A stretch of DNA of 64,000 nucleotides from an uncultured Nitrospiraceae bacterium (lineage in GTDB: Bacteria; Nitrospirota; Thermodesulfovibrionia; Thermodesulfovibrionales; Dissulfurispiraceae). Location of the stretch: positions 1 to 64,000 of the forward strand of contig CAIJNL010000006.1 of NCBI GenBank assembly GCA_903822005.1, in the 5' to 3' direction. The notes beneath the pieces are model-generated. The model searched no databases and had not been told where the DNA came from. It saw only the letters and a list, made by a program, of their open reading frames with translations. Shown piece by piece: positions 33,952-45,658 of this stretch (position 1 is the stretch's first letter; each line of letters starts with the position of its first letter). The translations under genes and the position numbers were made by a program.

Positions 33952-34962
33952 CTATTGATCTCCCCAGCTTCTTTTTGTGCCGGACGTTAATCTCGTCCTG
34001 AAATGCGACCTGCCAAGTTCGTCGATCAGTTCCAGCATCTGCGCTCTTGTTTCCGCAAAAAAAGCCCTGGACCTTACACTCCTCGTTTCATGCAATCCCC
34101 TTACGTACCAGGCAAAGAATTTGCGAAATTTGGTCGTCCCGTGCTTTTCGCCGTCTGCTTCGACCACCAGGTCAAGATGGAGTTTCATGGTTTCAATAAG
34201 TTCTCTTATATCGTGCTGCTCAGGAAGTCTGCCTTCCCTGAGAAAATGCTCTGTCTCCCTGAATATCCACGGATTCCCCAGCGCTCCCCTGGCTATGGCT
34301 ACAGCGTCACATCCTGTTTCATCAAACATCTTTTTTATCATGGGCGCCGAAAAACTGTTCCCGCTGCCTATGACAGGGATCGCAAGCGCTTCCTTGACCT
34401 TTCTTATGGTTTGATAGTCGACCTCGCCGGAATATCCCTGTTCGCGGGTCCTGCCATGGATAAAAACAGCGCTCACCCCCGCCTCCTGTGCGTCACGAGC
34501 GACATCCACAGCATTGACTGAGGAATGGTCCCAGCCGCTGCGTATCTTGAGGGTTATCGGCACTTCCGAAACAGAAACTACGGTTTTAAGCATCTCGAAA
34601 AGGCGGCGCGGCTCACTCAGCATTGCAGATCCCTCGCCCCTGCTGGTCACCTTCGCGACAGGACAAGCGGCGTTGATGTCTATCAGATCGGGTTTATATT
34701 CACGTAGGAGCTCGATGGCACGTGCCATTACCTTGCCGTCATTCCCAAGCAACTGCATGCCCAAAGGCCTGTCGGACGGATCGGCCAAAAGCATTTTCAG
34801 AGTATTTGAATTGCGGTACGTAAGCGCCCTTGCGCTTATCATTTCTGTAAACGCGAATTCGCACCCGAACCGCCGGTTGAGGATACGGAAAGACAGATCG
34901 CTGATACCGGCCATCGGAGATAATATAAGGGAGGATGATAATGCCAGGTTGCCTATTTTCAA
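33952..34962 (-). CDS. dusB: tRNA-dihydrouridine synthase (DusB-like)
   Basis: This 336-residue FMN enzyme has LSPMAGISDLSFRILNRRFG at the N-terminus. The catalytic Cys is in DINAACPVAKV (C100), and GRTREQGYSG and GSGNSFSAPMIKKMF bind FMN phosphate. It reduces specific uridines in tRNA to dihydrouridine with NADPH. The motif reads NAACPVAKV where NMGCPxxK is usual; the nucleophile and following Pro are kept. It is convergent with the hybrid kinase gene, 12 bases apart. Confidence 0.9.
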   Translation of the reverse strand: MKIGNLALSSSLILSPMAGISDLSFRILNRRFGCEFAFTEMISARALTYRNSNTLKMLLADPSDRPLGMQLLGNDGKVMARAIELLREYKPDLIDINAACPVAKVTSRGEGSAMLSEPRRLFEMLKTVVSVSEVPITLKIRSGWDHSSVNAVDVARDAQEAGVSAVFIHGRTREQGYSGEVDYQTIRKVKEALAIPVIGSGNSFSAPMIKKMFDETGCDAVAIARGALGNPWIFRETEHFLREGRLPEQHDIRELIETMKLHLDLVVEADGEKHGTTKFRKFFAWYVRGLHETRSVRSRAFFAETRAQMLELIDELGRSHFRTRLTSGTKRSWGDQ

Positions 34963-35083
34963 GCTGTTATTCTATCCGGCGCTGCCATCAAGCGTCAATG
35001 GATGCTGACAGCCTGCTTTGCAAATGATGCTCCGTACTGCTATCATTATAATGCAGTGTGAATATGAAATGAGGTAACGTTGA

Positions 35084-35362
35084 ATGAACAAGCCGCCGCT
35101 GAAGACCATGCGTGACATCTCGGAAATCCTTAAAAACCCTCCATATCACGAGGTAGACATGATGTGCGACTCGGTGATCAAGCTGTGCGATGATTTCAAT
35201 GAGACCCCTTACGCCAAGCCCTTTGCCAAACTCAGCGTTGTGGCAAAGGCCCTCAGGACAAAGAGCACTTTCGAATTTAAAAGTGTCCGCGACATGCTAA
35301 TGAAACAGTGCCTGATGTCCGCCCAGGAAGTGGCGGACATAACAAAACAATCAGTACAATAA
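35084..35362 (+). CDS. small conserved-looking protein of unknown function
   Basis: This 92-residue, mainly helical, soluble protein has a GAGGTAACGTTGA ribosome site upstream. It contains two CD/CL-type cysteine positions (MMCDSVIKLCDD) and no signal peptide. I do not recognise a family. It is convergent with the predicted sphingolipid operon, eight bases from its end, and divergent from dusB. Confidence 0.6.
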   Translation: MNKPPLKTMRDISEILKNPPYHEVDMMCDSVIKLCDDFNETPYAKPFAKLSVVAKALRTKSTFEFKSVRDMLMKQCLMSAQEVADITKQSVQ

Positions 35363-35369
35363 TACCAGG

Positions 35370-36527
35370 CTACCTGATCTCCTTCTCGTAAATCCGGTAT
35401 CTCTTGTAAAGGCTGGCGCCGATCATCTCCGTAAGCCTGATCACATTGATGTTGTCTTCGAGTATCCAGGAAAACTCGACCCGCTTATATTTGCCCCGCT
35501 TTACACCCTTGAAGCCTTCACTGAGGAGGACCGCATCAACACCCTTATTGCGGTATTCAGGTTTTATGCCGAGAAGCATCATCCTCAAATCGGTTATTTT
35601 CAAATAATAATATAAGGCCTTGACTATAGTGACCGGATTCAGCCTACCCTTCATCGCGCGAAGCACCAGATTGAAATCGGGCATCATGCACATAAAGCCT
35701 ATGGCCTCTCCGTCCTTTTCAGCCACTATGGTAAGGTCCGGCACTACAAAGGGTTTAAGCCGCTTTGATTCATATTCGAGTTCATCTTCCGTTATCGGGA
35801 CAAACCCCCAGTTTTTTTCCCACGATGCGTTAAACACCTCCCTGAATCCACGCATGGCTTCCATGAAATTATCTTTTTTCACCAGCCTGGCTTTAATACC
35901 CTTCTTGCCGGCAATGGCCGCTACCCTTAACATCTTTTCGGGCAATACATCCCCATCCCTCACCTGTCTTATATAAGCATGCAGATCTTTGGCCTTGACC
36001 AGCCCGCACGCTTTCATCAGATCATCATAGTAGGGAGGATTGCAGGGTGTCATAAGCATGGGCGGTTCGCTGAAGCCCTCTATCAGAAAACCGCACTCTT
36101 CATTGATGGAGAAGTTCATCGGCCCGCGCATGGCCAGGAGCCCCTTTGCTTTTAGTTTCCGGCAGACAGTGTCGAGCAGCGCATCGGCAACATCACGGTC
36201 ATTAATACATTCAAAAAAACCGAAAAATCCTGTCTTCTCATTCTGGACCTCTATGTGCAGGTGATTAACAATAGATGCAATGCGCCCGGCAAGTTTTCCG
36301 TTTTTAAAAGCAAGAAAAAAGGACACATCAGCATTGTTGAAAAAAGGATTTTTGGGAGTAAAGTGCGACTGGAGGTCCCGGCACAATTGCGGCGAATAGA
36401 AAGGGTCATCTTTATAAAGAAATAGCGGGAATTCAATGAAATCCCGCATTCCTGCCTTATCAGTTGCCTCGACTATCCGGATCTCACCGCCTGAAAGACT
36501 CATAGCGGGGGCTTCCATTGCGGACAT
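35370..36527 (-). CDS. GNAT-like acyltransferase, candidate bacterial ceramide synthase
   Basis: This 385-residue protein has a GNAT-like fold in two parts, with FPLFLYKDDPFYSPQLCRDL near the N-terminus, a conserved GPMNFSINEECGFLIEGF centre, and a C-terminal EAIGFMCMMPDFN and GIKPEYRNKGVDAVL acetyl-CoA-type loop. Homologues sit beside serine-palmitoyltransferase-like genes in many Gram-negative bacteria. In Caulobacter a GNAT-family protein (bCerS) N-acylates the long-chain base. Its ATG overlaps the stop of the PLP enzyme gene (TAATG), so the two are translationally coupled. The acyl-transfer role is inferred from context; the substrate is not shown by sequence. Confidence 0.65.
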   Translation of the reverse strand: MSAMEAPAMSLSGGEIRIVEATDKAGMRDFIEFPLFLYKDDPFYSPQLCRDLQSHFTPKNPFFNNADVSFFLAFKNGKLAGRIASIVNHLHIEVQNEKTGFFGFFECINDRDVADALLDTVCRKLKAKGLLAMRGPMNFSINEECGFLIEGFSEPPMLMTPCNPPYYDDLMKACGLVKAKDLHAYIRQVRDGDVLPEKMLRVAAIAGKKGIKARLVKKDNFMEAMRGFREVFNASWEKNWGFVPITEDELEYESKRLKPFVVPDLTIVAEKDGEAIGFMCMMPDFNLVLRAMKGRLNPVTIVKALYYYLKITDLRMMLLGIKPEYRNKGVDAVLLSEGFKGVKRGKYKRVEFSWILEDNINVIRLTEMIGASLYKRYRIYEKEIR

Positions 36528-37717
36528 TAAATGAGCCCGAGGGCCTTCCCCACCTTTTTGAAAGCGGTCAGTACCTTGTCGAGATGCTCATCAGTATGCG
36601 TGGCCATGTAACTGGTCCTTATCAGCGCTTTGCCGGGCGGTACCGCAGGAGAGACCGCGACATTTGTGAAAACACCCTCTTCCTGCAGGTCCATGGCCAT
36701 CCTGAAGGCCATCTCATCGGCCCCAACAAGAATCGGGATTATGGGCGTCTCGCTCGGCCCAACCTTGAATCCAAGGTCCTTAAATCCGTGAAGCATCTTA
36801 TGAGTATTGTACCAGAGCCTTTCAAGGCGCTCGGGCTCGCTGTCTATAATATCGAGCGCAGCGCTCACAGCTGCAACAGACGCCGGAGGCGGACTTGCGC
36901 TGAATATGAGTGCTCTCGCCATATGTTTGATATAATGCACAACGTCCGCATCGCCCGCGATAAAACCGCCGATTGAAGCGAGGGATTTACTGTATGTTCC
37001 CATGACCAGATCGACTTCGCTTTCAAGCCCGAAATGTTCGGTGGTCCCTCTTCCGGTTTTTCCAAGCACGCCTATGCCGTGCGCGTCATCTACCATCAAT
37101 CTTGCACCATATTTCTTCGTGAGCTTAGTTACGGAAGGCAGATCTACGATATCGCCTTCCATGCTGAACACGCCATCCACAACAACGAGCTTACCCCGTC
37201 CGTTGTTGTCACTGAGGACCCTTTCCAGGTCGGCCATGTCATTGTGCCTGAACCTCTTCACGTCGCCGTATGAAAGTCTGCAGCCGTCGACGATGCTGGC
37301 ATGGTCCATCTTGTCCATGATCACAATATCGTCTTTGCTCACAAGGGCAGAGATGACCCCGAGGTTGACCTGAAAGCCTGTCGAAAAAACAAGGGCCGCC
37401 CCGCGGTTCATAAACTTTGCGAGTTTTTCTTCGAGCTGGACATGTATGTCCAGGGTACCGTTCAGAAAACGTGAGCCGGCGCAACCCGACCCGTATTTTT
37501 TTATTGCATTAATAGCGGCTTCTTTTACTTTTGGATGATTTGTTAGTCCGAGGTAGTTGTTGGAGCCGACCATGATCATCTTTTTTCCGTTCATGGTGAC
37601 CACGGGGTCCTGGGCGCTTTCTATCACCCTGAAGAAAGGATAAATCCCTGCATGCTGGAGTTCTTTTGCTGCCGTGAATTTAAAGCACTTTTCAAATATG
37701 TCGGTCTTTTCAGTCAT
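36527..37717 (-). CDS. alpha-oxoamine synthase, serine palmitoyltransferase-like
   Basis: This 396-residue fold-type I PLP enzyme of the AONS/KBL/SPT family has [12 protein letters not shown] at the substrate entrance and [14 protein letters not shown]139 in DKMDHAS stacks on PLP, D210/H213 lie in VDDAHGIG, and the Schiff-base Lys is K244 in [12 protein letters not shown]. It condenses an acyl thioester with an amino acid, releasing CO2. No biotin or threonine-degradation genes are near; instead a GNAT-like acyltransferase and an NAD-dependent epimerase overlap it at both ends. This favours serine palmitoyltransferase (first step of sphingolipid synthesis) over biotin synthesis or glycine C-acetyltransferase. 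The specific substrate is inferred. Confidence 0.78.
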   Translation of the reverse strand: MTEKTDIFEKCFKFTAAKELQHAGIYPFFRVIESAQDPVVTMNGKKMIMVGSNNYLGLTNHPKVKEAAINAIKKYGSGCAGSRFLNGTLDIHVQLEEKLAKFMNRGAALVFSTGFQVNLGVISALVSKDDIVIMDKMDHASIVDGCRLSYGDVKRFRHNDMADLERVLSDNNGRGKLVVVDGVFSMEGDIVDLPSVTKLTKKYGARLMVDDAHGIGVLGKTGRGTTEHFGLESEVDLVMGTYSKSLASIGGFIAGDADVVHYIKHMARALIFSASPPPASVAAVSAALDIIDSEPERLERLWYNTHKMLHGFKDLGFKVGPSETPIIPILVGADEMAFRMAMDLQEEGVFTNVAVSPAVPPGKALIRTSYMATHTDEHLDKVLTAFKKVGKALGLI

Positions 37718-38673
37718 AGCCAGTTATGGATCCTATACCAATCGGCAGTCCACTTAGCTCCTTCCTTAATTTTAATTTTTGGAGAAAAACCCAGCTTCTC
37801 AACAGCTTTATTCGTATCGCAGATCCAGTGGGTATGCCTCACTTCCCTTATCTTGTCGGCATTAACAATGGAGCAGCCTTTAAATCTCTCAGCTATAAAC
37901 CCGATGCACGGCATCACAAACCTCGGCACCGATACCTTTAAAGGCACACACTGCAGGGCCTGGGAGATGCCGTCTATAATATCATCCGATGAATATATGC
38001 TGCCATCGGACATGTTAAATATCTCACCCTCGCCTTCGTCCTTCAGCGCCGAAAGTATTATACCATTAACAAGGTCTTCAACGTACAAAAATGAATAGCA
38101 GGCTTTTCCCCAGTATGGGACCATCCCAAACCTTACCATTTTAAAAAATACTAGCAGATCTGAATCACGAGGTCCGTATATGGCGGAAGGCCTGATGATG
38201 GTATAAGGCATCCGCTCCTTTTGTGCCAGTACATGCTTCTCACCGCCAAGTTTCGCCTTGCCGTAAACGGACACCGGCCCCGGCTCAACGTCCTCTGAAA
38301 CAGGCTTCCCATCCAGGCTCGGACCTGCGGCTGCCAAAGAGCTCACATACACAAATCTCTTCAGGCTCGCATTGTCCCGAATGACCGCTTTAACAAGGTT
38401 TTCGGTGCCCTTGTCATTTACGAGAAATGCTTCCTGTTCCGAGCGCGCCTTGGTCAGGCCCGCAAGATGGAATACATAATCAAAACCGCCCATACCCGGC
38501 AACGACTCATAGTCGGAACAGTCTCCTGTTAACAGGGAAACGTCAAGTCCTTCGAGATACCGCGCATTTGAACTTTTTCTCACGAGACAGGTGACTTCGA
38601 AACCTTCCCTCAAGAGAGCTGCCGTGAGATGGCTTCCGATAAATCCTGTCGCGCCTGTGACAAGGGCTTTCAT
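37714..38673 (-). CDS. NAD-dependent epimerase/dehydratase, candidate ceramide (3-keto) reductase
   Basis: This 319-residue extended short-chain dehydrogenase has an N-terminal NAD(P) motif ([13 protein letters not shown]), a catalytic Ser region in YVSSLAAAG and a YxxxK in [10 protein letters not shown], with [15 protein letters not shown] downstream. Bacterial CerR enzymes that reduce oxidised ceramide belong to this family. The gene is first in the operon and overlaps the SPT-like gene by four bases (ATGA). A sugar epimerase is the alternative, but no glycan genes are adjacent. Confidence 0.75.
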   Translation of the reverse strand: MKALVTGATGFIGSHLTAALLREGFEVTCLVRKSSNARYLEGLDVSLLTGDCSDYESLPGMGGFDYVFHLAGLTKARSEQEAFLVNDKGTENLVKAVIRDNASLKRFVYVSSLAAAGPSLDGKPVSEDVEPGPVSVYGKAKLGGEKHVLAQKERMPYTIIRPSAIYGPRDSDLLVFFKMVRFGMVPYWGKACYSFLYVEDLVNGIILSALKDEGEGEIFNMSDGSIYSSDDIIDGISQALQCVPLKVSVPRFVMPCIGFIAERFKGCSIVNADKIREVRHTHWICDTNKAVEKLGFSPKIKIKEGAKWTADWYRIHNWL

Positions 38674-38734
38674 AGGTCGCTTAATTCTAAGGAAAGAGCG
38701 AACTTTTTTTCAAGAAAGAAGAGATCAGGGTTGT

Positions 38735-41238
<2,504 letters not shown>

Positions 41239-41257
41239 TCAGGACGGGCCGGCAAGA

Positions 41258-41884
41258 ATGAAATTCGCCAGAGAAGGTTATCCTTTTATCGGCTTTTTCG
41301 CCGTTATAACAGCAGCAGCCCTGTTGCTGCTTCCGGCCTGGACAGCCCTCTTCCCATTTGCAATCACACTTTTCATGGCCTACTTCTTCAGGGACCCAGA
41401 ACGGAGCGTCCCTGAAGGAGAAGCCTCTTTCGTTGCCCCGGCAGACGGAAAAGTCATTGTTCTTCAGCAGGTAACCGAATCAGTATTCACAAAAGGAAAA
41501 ATGCTCCAGATAAGCATATTCATGTCTCCTCTGAATGTGCATGTTAACAGGGCCCCCTGTGACGGCAAGGTCGACCAGGTCGTGCATACCTCCGGCCGCT
41601 TCCTGTCGGCATTCAAACCGGAGGCGTCGGTAGAAAATGAAAATATCGCCATGACACTCGATACAAAATTCGGCAGGATAGTCGTTCGCCAGATAGCGGG
41701 CTTTGTGGCCCGCCGCGTAGTCTGCTGGGCCAAGCCGGGAGATTCTCTCAAAAAAGGAGACCGCTACGGTCTTATCAAGTTCAGCTCACGGGTGGATATA
41801 TTCCTGCCTGCCTCGACAGTACCCAACATAAAACTCGGAGACAATGTCAGGGCCGGAGAAACCGTAATCGGATACATCCCCTGA
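41258..41884 (+). CDS. psd: phosphatidylserine decarboxylase, short form
   Basis: This 208-residue pro-enzyme has an N-terminal membrane hairpin (about 10-45) and the family segments FFRDPERSVP, APADGKV, IFMSPLNVHVNRAP and GFVARRVVCW. In relatives the self-cleavage site reads FGSRVDVYLP; here it is FSSRVDIFLP with S176-S177. It converts phosphatidylserine to phosphatidylethanolamine and pairs with pssA, 18 bases downstream. It is separated from ilvC by 19 bases. Confidence 0.92.
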   Translation: MKFAREGYPFIGFFAVITAAALLLLPAWTALFPFAITLFMAYFFRDPERSVPEGEASFVAPADGKVIVLQQVTESVFTKGKMLQISIFMSPLNVHVNRAPCDGKVDQVVHTSGRFLSAFKPEASVENENIAMTLDTKFGRIVVRQIAGFVARRVVCWAKPGDSLKKGDRYGLIKFSSRVDIFLPASTVPNIKLGDNVRAGETVIGYIP

Positions 41885-41902
41885 AAAAGGAGTATACGCG
41901 AT

Positions 41903-42691
41903 ATGGCCATGAAAAAAAGAGATCCCAATAAAAAACCTAAAAAAGGCGTCTATCTTCTGCCCAATACGCTTACTCTCTGCGGCATGCTGGCCGGTTTTTA
42001 TGCCATTATGGCATCCATTACCGGCGACTTTGTAGACGCAGCCTGGGCCATTATGATTGCGACCATCTTCGACGGGCTCGACGGCTGGATTGCCCGGCTG
42101 ACCAACACTTCTACCCGTTTCGGACTGGAACTTGATTCACTTTCCGACCTCGTGGCTTTTGGTGTTGCGCCGGCCATTATGATGTATCATTGGGCACTTT
42201 ATCCTTTTGGAAGGTGGGGATGGGCTGCCGCGTTCCTGTTTATCGCATGCGGTGCGCTCAGGCTCGCCCGCTTCAATGTACAGACAGAGACCACTACATC
42301 AAAGGCCTTCAAGGGCATGCCCATACCGGCTGCTGCCGTGATCCTTTGCACAATTATTATCTTTTATAGCCACTTGCAAGCCGGGAAGCCGGATGACAAC
42401 CTCCTCTTTCCTCTGATCACAATCGTTCTTTCTCTTTTGATGGTAAGCCCGCTCCGTTATCACGGTCTTAAAGAGGTCAATTTCAGGGAAAAGAAACCGT
42501 TCTGGGTTCTGATACTTTTTGTGATTATACTTTTTATTCTACTTGCCTATACTCGGACGGCAGTATTCGTCTTTGCGATGAGCTATCTCGTATGGGGCCT
42601 GATCGAAAATGCTTATCTCATGATAAAACGCAAAAAAATTAAGCTCTCGGAAAAAAAACTGGCTAAAGAATCAGGCAAGCTAATCGAATAA
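41903..42691 (+). CDS. pssA: CDP-diacylglycerol-serine O-phosphatidyltransferase
   Basis: This 262-residue polytopic protein has the CDP-alcohol phosphotransferase motif D-G-(x)-D-G-x-x-A-R...G-x-x-x-D-x-x-x-D, seen as [20 protein letters not shown] followed by LDSLSD. It makes phosphatidylserine from CDP-diacylglycerol and serine for the neighbouring decarboxylase. N-terminal [20 protein letters not shown] is typical of the Bacillus-type (subclass II) enzyme. The ribosome site is AAAAGGAG. It lies 14 bases before leuA. Confidence 0.93.
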   Translation: MAMKKRDPNKKPKKGVYLLPNTLTLCGMLAGFYAIMASITGDFVDAAWAIMIATIFDGLDGWIARLTNTSTRFGLELDSLSDLVAFGVAPAIMMYHWALYPFGRWGWAAAFLFIACGALRLARFNVQTETTTSKAFKGMPIPAAAVILCTIIIFYSHLQAGKPDDNLLFPLITIVLSLLMVSPLRYHGLKEVNFREKKPFWVLILFVIILFILLAYTRTAVFVFAMSYLVWGLIENAYLMIKRKKIKLSEKKLAKESGKLIE

Positions 42692-42705
42692 CTACGGAGG
42701 CAATA

Positions 42706-44217
42706 ATGAGACTTATTAAAATATTTGACACTACTCTCAGGGACGGCGAGCAGTCTCCCGGGGCCTCGATGAATGTGGAGGAGAAACTGCAGGTGGCGCG
42801 ACAGCTCGTAAAACTGGGTGTTGATGTTATCGAGGCAGGGTTTCCGATCGCATCTGTCGGAGATTTCGAGGCAGTCAGAAAAATAGCCAATGAGGTAAAG
42901 GGTGCGACCATCGCAGGTCTCTGCCGCACCCGGTTTGCGGACATAGACCGTGCTGCCGAGGCGCTGAAATCAGCCGAATCCGGCCGCATCCATACGTTCA
43001 TTGCCACCTCGGACATACACTTGCAGTACAAGCTCAAGATGTCACGGGAAGATGTGCTCGAGGCAGCCGTCAATGCGGTCAAACGGGCAAAACAATACAC
43101 TGATGACGTTGAATTCTCTGCCGAAGATGCTACGCGTTCGGACCCTGACTTTCTGGCAAAGATCACGGAAGAGGTCATAAAAGCCGGCGCGACTACAGTC
43201 AATATCCCTGACACTGTAGGTTATACGGTGCCGCAAGAGTTCGAAGAACTGATAAGACTGCTTATGAACAGAGTTCCGAACGTTGACAAGGCGGTCATAT
43301 CCGTCCATTGCCATAATGATCTAGGCCTTTCGGTGGCAAACTCCCTTGCTGCTATAATCGGCGGGGCCGGCCAGGTGGAGTGTACCATAAACGGCATCGG
43401 AGAAAGGGCGGGTAATGCGTCGATCGAAGAGATAGTCATGGCACTGAAGACAAGACCAAAATTCTTCAATGTAGATACACGCATAAAGACACAGGAGATA
43501 TATAAGACAAGCCGTCTTGTATCAAAGATCACGGGCATCGTCGTGCAGCCCAACAAGGCAATCGTGGGCGCTAATGCCTTCGCGCATGAGGCAGGCATCC
43601 ACCAGGACGGATTTCTCAAGGAACGCTCCACTTATGAGATCATGCAGCCGGAAGATGTCGGCATACCTCAATCCAAGCTTGTACTCGGTAAACATTCCGG
43701 CAGGCATGCGTTCAAGATGAGGCTCCAGGACCTGGGGTATGAACTTGATGAGGCCGAACTTAATCGCGCTTTTGATAAATTCAAGCACCTTGCCGACCAG
43801 AAAAAATGCATCTTCGATGAAGATATCGAGACGCTCGTTTCTGAGGAAGTAGCGAAGATACCTGAGGTCTACACGCTCGAAGGGCTTTCAATATCGAGCG
43901 GTATGGGAGTTACTCCCACGGCCACTGTAAAGCTCTCGGTGAACGATCAGATTCACGAAAAAACCGAGCACGGCGACGGTCCGGTCGATGCCGTATACAG
44001 GGCGATCGTATCACTCACAGGCACGAAGAGCAACCTGCTGAAATTCGATGTAAAAGGAATTACGGGCGGCACCGATGCGCTAGGGGAAGTCGTTGTCCAG
44101 ATCGAAGAGAGCGGAAGGACTGTAAGGGGCGCCGGCGCCGACACGGATATCATCGTTGCTGCTGCCAGGGCGTATATCAATGCGCTCAACAAGATTGCTA
44201 TACGCAAGATGAAATAG
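42706..44217 (+). CDS. leuA: 2-isopropylmalate synthase
   Basis: This 503-residue enzyme condenses acetyl-CoA with 2-oxoisovalerate, the first step of leucine synthesis. It has the DRE-TIM start [17 protein letters not shown], metal ligands in [15 protein letters not shown], and the [17 protein letters not shown] motif. The C-terminal part (about 390-503) is the regulatory LeuA dimer domain for leucine feedback. The start follows CTACGGAGGCAATA. The length is normal for bacterial LeuA. Confidence 0.95.
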   Translation: MRLIKIFDTTLRDGEQSPGASMNVEEKLQVARQLVKLGVDVIEAGFPIASVGDFEAVRKIANEVKGATIAGLCRTRFADIDRAAEALKSAESGRIHTFIATSDIHLQYKLKMSREDVLEAAVNAVKRAKQYTDDVEFSAEDATRSDPDFLAKITEEVIKAGATTVNIPDTVGYTVPQEFEELIRLLMNRVPNVDKAVISVHCHNDLGLSVANSLAAIIGGAGQVECTINGIGERAGNASIEEIVMALKTRPKFFNVDTRIKTQEIYKTSRLVSKITGIVVQPNKAIVGANAFAHEAGIHQDGFLKERSTYEIMQPEDVGIPQSKLVLGKHSGRHAFKMRLQDLGYELDEAELNRAFDKFKHLADQKKCIFDEDIETLVSEEVAKIPEVYTLEGLSISSGMGVTPTATVKLSVNDQIHEKTEHGDGPVDAVYRAIVSLTGTKSNLLKFDVKGITGGTDALGEVVVQIEESGRTVRGAGADTDIIVAAARAYINALNKIAIRKMK

Positions 44218-44235
44218 ATATAGCGTGTAACTAAC

Positions 44236-45006
44236 TTGATGAAATCGGGACGTGCTTATCCTCAAACGCTCGAGATAAAGGGCGAACTCTACACTTACGA
44301 AAAGATCCTTAAAGAAGACTTCTTTTCAATAAACGTGCTTTACCTTGCGGAAAGCGGCACGCGCTACGTGTTGAAGCTTTCCGACTTCCGCTTTATACTC
44401 GGCATACTTCTCACTCCTTTTGCAATCCTGATGTCCCGCAGGGAATTCCGCATATACAGCATGGTAGCCGATCTCCCGAATGTGCCGGAACTCGGCCCGC
44501 GCCTGGGCCTGCGCGGATACCTGCATAAGTTTATCGAGGGCAAGACCCTGCATGAACTCGAAAAGGAGGGGCGGCGCGACCTGCCCGATGATTTCTTTGA
44601 CAAGCTGAAAGAGACGATAGAAGAGATCCACCGCAGGCGCATCTTTTATATGGACCTGAACAAGCAGGGGAATATTATCCTGGGAGATGACGGACGGCCA
44701 TATCTCATAGACTATCAGGTCTGCATTCACTTCAAATACCGCAATCGCCTGTTCGATAAACTCTTCAATCTGTTCATTCAGGAAGACATTTATCACCTTT
44801 ATAAACACAAAAAACGCTTCCGCCCTGACCTTATGACCGAAGAAGAAATGAAGCTGGCTGAGCGCTCTGAGTTTGGAAAACTGGTGAACCGCTATTACGG
44901 CGACCCCTACCGCAAGATCAAACGCAAGATTTATCCCTCGGGCAGCAATGAGATCATATGGTACAAGTGGAAGAAGATGAAAGACAAGACAAAAAGGATG
45001 TCGTAA
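44236..45006 (+). CDS. LPS-kinase/RIO-like protein kinase-fold protein
   Basis: This 256-residue protein has a compact kinase-like fold of the InaA/KdkA/WaaP type. LHKFIEGKTLHELEKEG gives the hinge, YMDLNKQGNII the catalytic loop (Asp and Asn kept, the usual HRD His replaced by Tyr) and YLIDYQ the metal-binding Asp in place of DFG. The N-terminal Lys is probably in YVLKLSDF. Relatives phosphorylate heptose or Kdo of lipopolysaccharide. It follows leuA by 18 bases and may be cotranscribed. The substrate is inferred from family only. Confidence 0.72.
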   Translation: MMKSGRAYPQTLEIKGELYTYEKILKEDFFSINVLYLAESGTRYVLKLSDFRFILGILLTPFAILMSRREFRIYSMVADLPNVPELGPRLGLRGYLHKFIEGKTLHELEKEGRRDLPDDFFDKLKETIEEIHRRRIFYMDLNKQGNIILGDDGRPYLIDYQVCIHFKYRNRLFDKLFNLFIQEDIYHLYKHKKRFRPDLMTEEEMKLAERSEFGKLVNRYYGDPYRKIKRKIYPSGSNEIIWYKWKKMKDKTKRMS

Positions 45007-45317
45007 GAGAGCGCGTAAGCCCGGAAGGAAGTTATATCATAATACTGAAAGCTGCGTAACAAGCCTCTGACTATCTGGAGATTTCTCCTCCAAAGGACCG
45101 ACTGTTTATCTGCTCCACTATGAAGAAATTACATAAATCATGTAATTTCTTCATAGTACACACAACTTAAATGCGGACTTTTCCTTGTTTCTCAATGTTG
45201 TTTTTGGTGGCATTAAATATGCTTTCTCAATATTGCCAATTCTAAACCTATTAGTTGTGCAATCGCCAGCAGTGGAATTCTTCATGATATTAGCAATGCG
45301 AAAAAGGAGATGAAATC
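45007..45317. other. intergenic region with a long perfect hairpin
   Basis: No gene is seen in these 311 bases. The main element is an 18-bp perfect inverted repeat at 45117-45157. A small GGAGATTTCTCC palindrome lies at about 45078-45089. The region is AT-rich compared with the genes before it. Confidence 0.6.
45117..45157. repeat. 18-bp perfect inverted repeat
   Basis: ACTATGAAGAAATTACAT (45117-45134) is followed by AAATC and then its exact reverse complement (45140-45157). It is not followed by a T-run, so it is not a typical terminator in either direction. It could be an operator, a transcript-end stabiliser or the remnant of a small mobile repeat. Confidence 0.8.
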
Positions 45318-45647
45318 ATGGGAGTATTTTTCCAGACGGCAGTCAGCAACACCGTATTAAAATCAGCACTGGAAACAGCACTCAAAGTCCAACCCGACAT
45401 GGTGAAGGACTTCGATCAGCATGCGTCGGAATTGGCAGCACAAGTGGAGGAGCAGACGCAGAAGAGAGAGTTTTCGTGGGTAAGGCTCATGATTGCGATA
45501 GCCATGCTGGCCATGCTCGGCGGCTTCGGTATCTGGTCGGCAACCATCCCATCATTGGATGCCTGGAGTAAGATGTTTCTTCATTCATTTGAGATCCTAT
45601 TCGGTGCTGTGACAGGATTGATAGGCGTTGAGTCGGCCACAAAGTAA
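45318..45647 (+). CDS. small two-helix membrane protein of unknown function
   Basis: This 109-residue protein has a charged helical N-terminal half (about 20-55, Gln/Glu-rich), then two hydrophobic segments (about 57-75 and 86-102) and a short cytoplasmic tail. AAAAAGGAGATGAAATC precedes ATG. The layout is somewhat holin-like, but no lysis gene is near and the family is not recognised. It is the first of three closely spaced unknown genes. Confidence 0.6.
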   Translation: MGVFFQTAVSNTVLKSALETALKVQPDMVKDFDQHASELAAQVEEQTQKREFSWVRLMIAIAMLAMLGGFGIWSATIPSLDAWSKMFLHSFEILFGAVTGLIGVESATK

Positions 45648-45658
45648 GAAGGAGGAAC

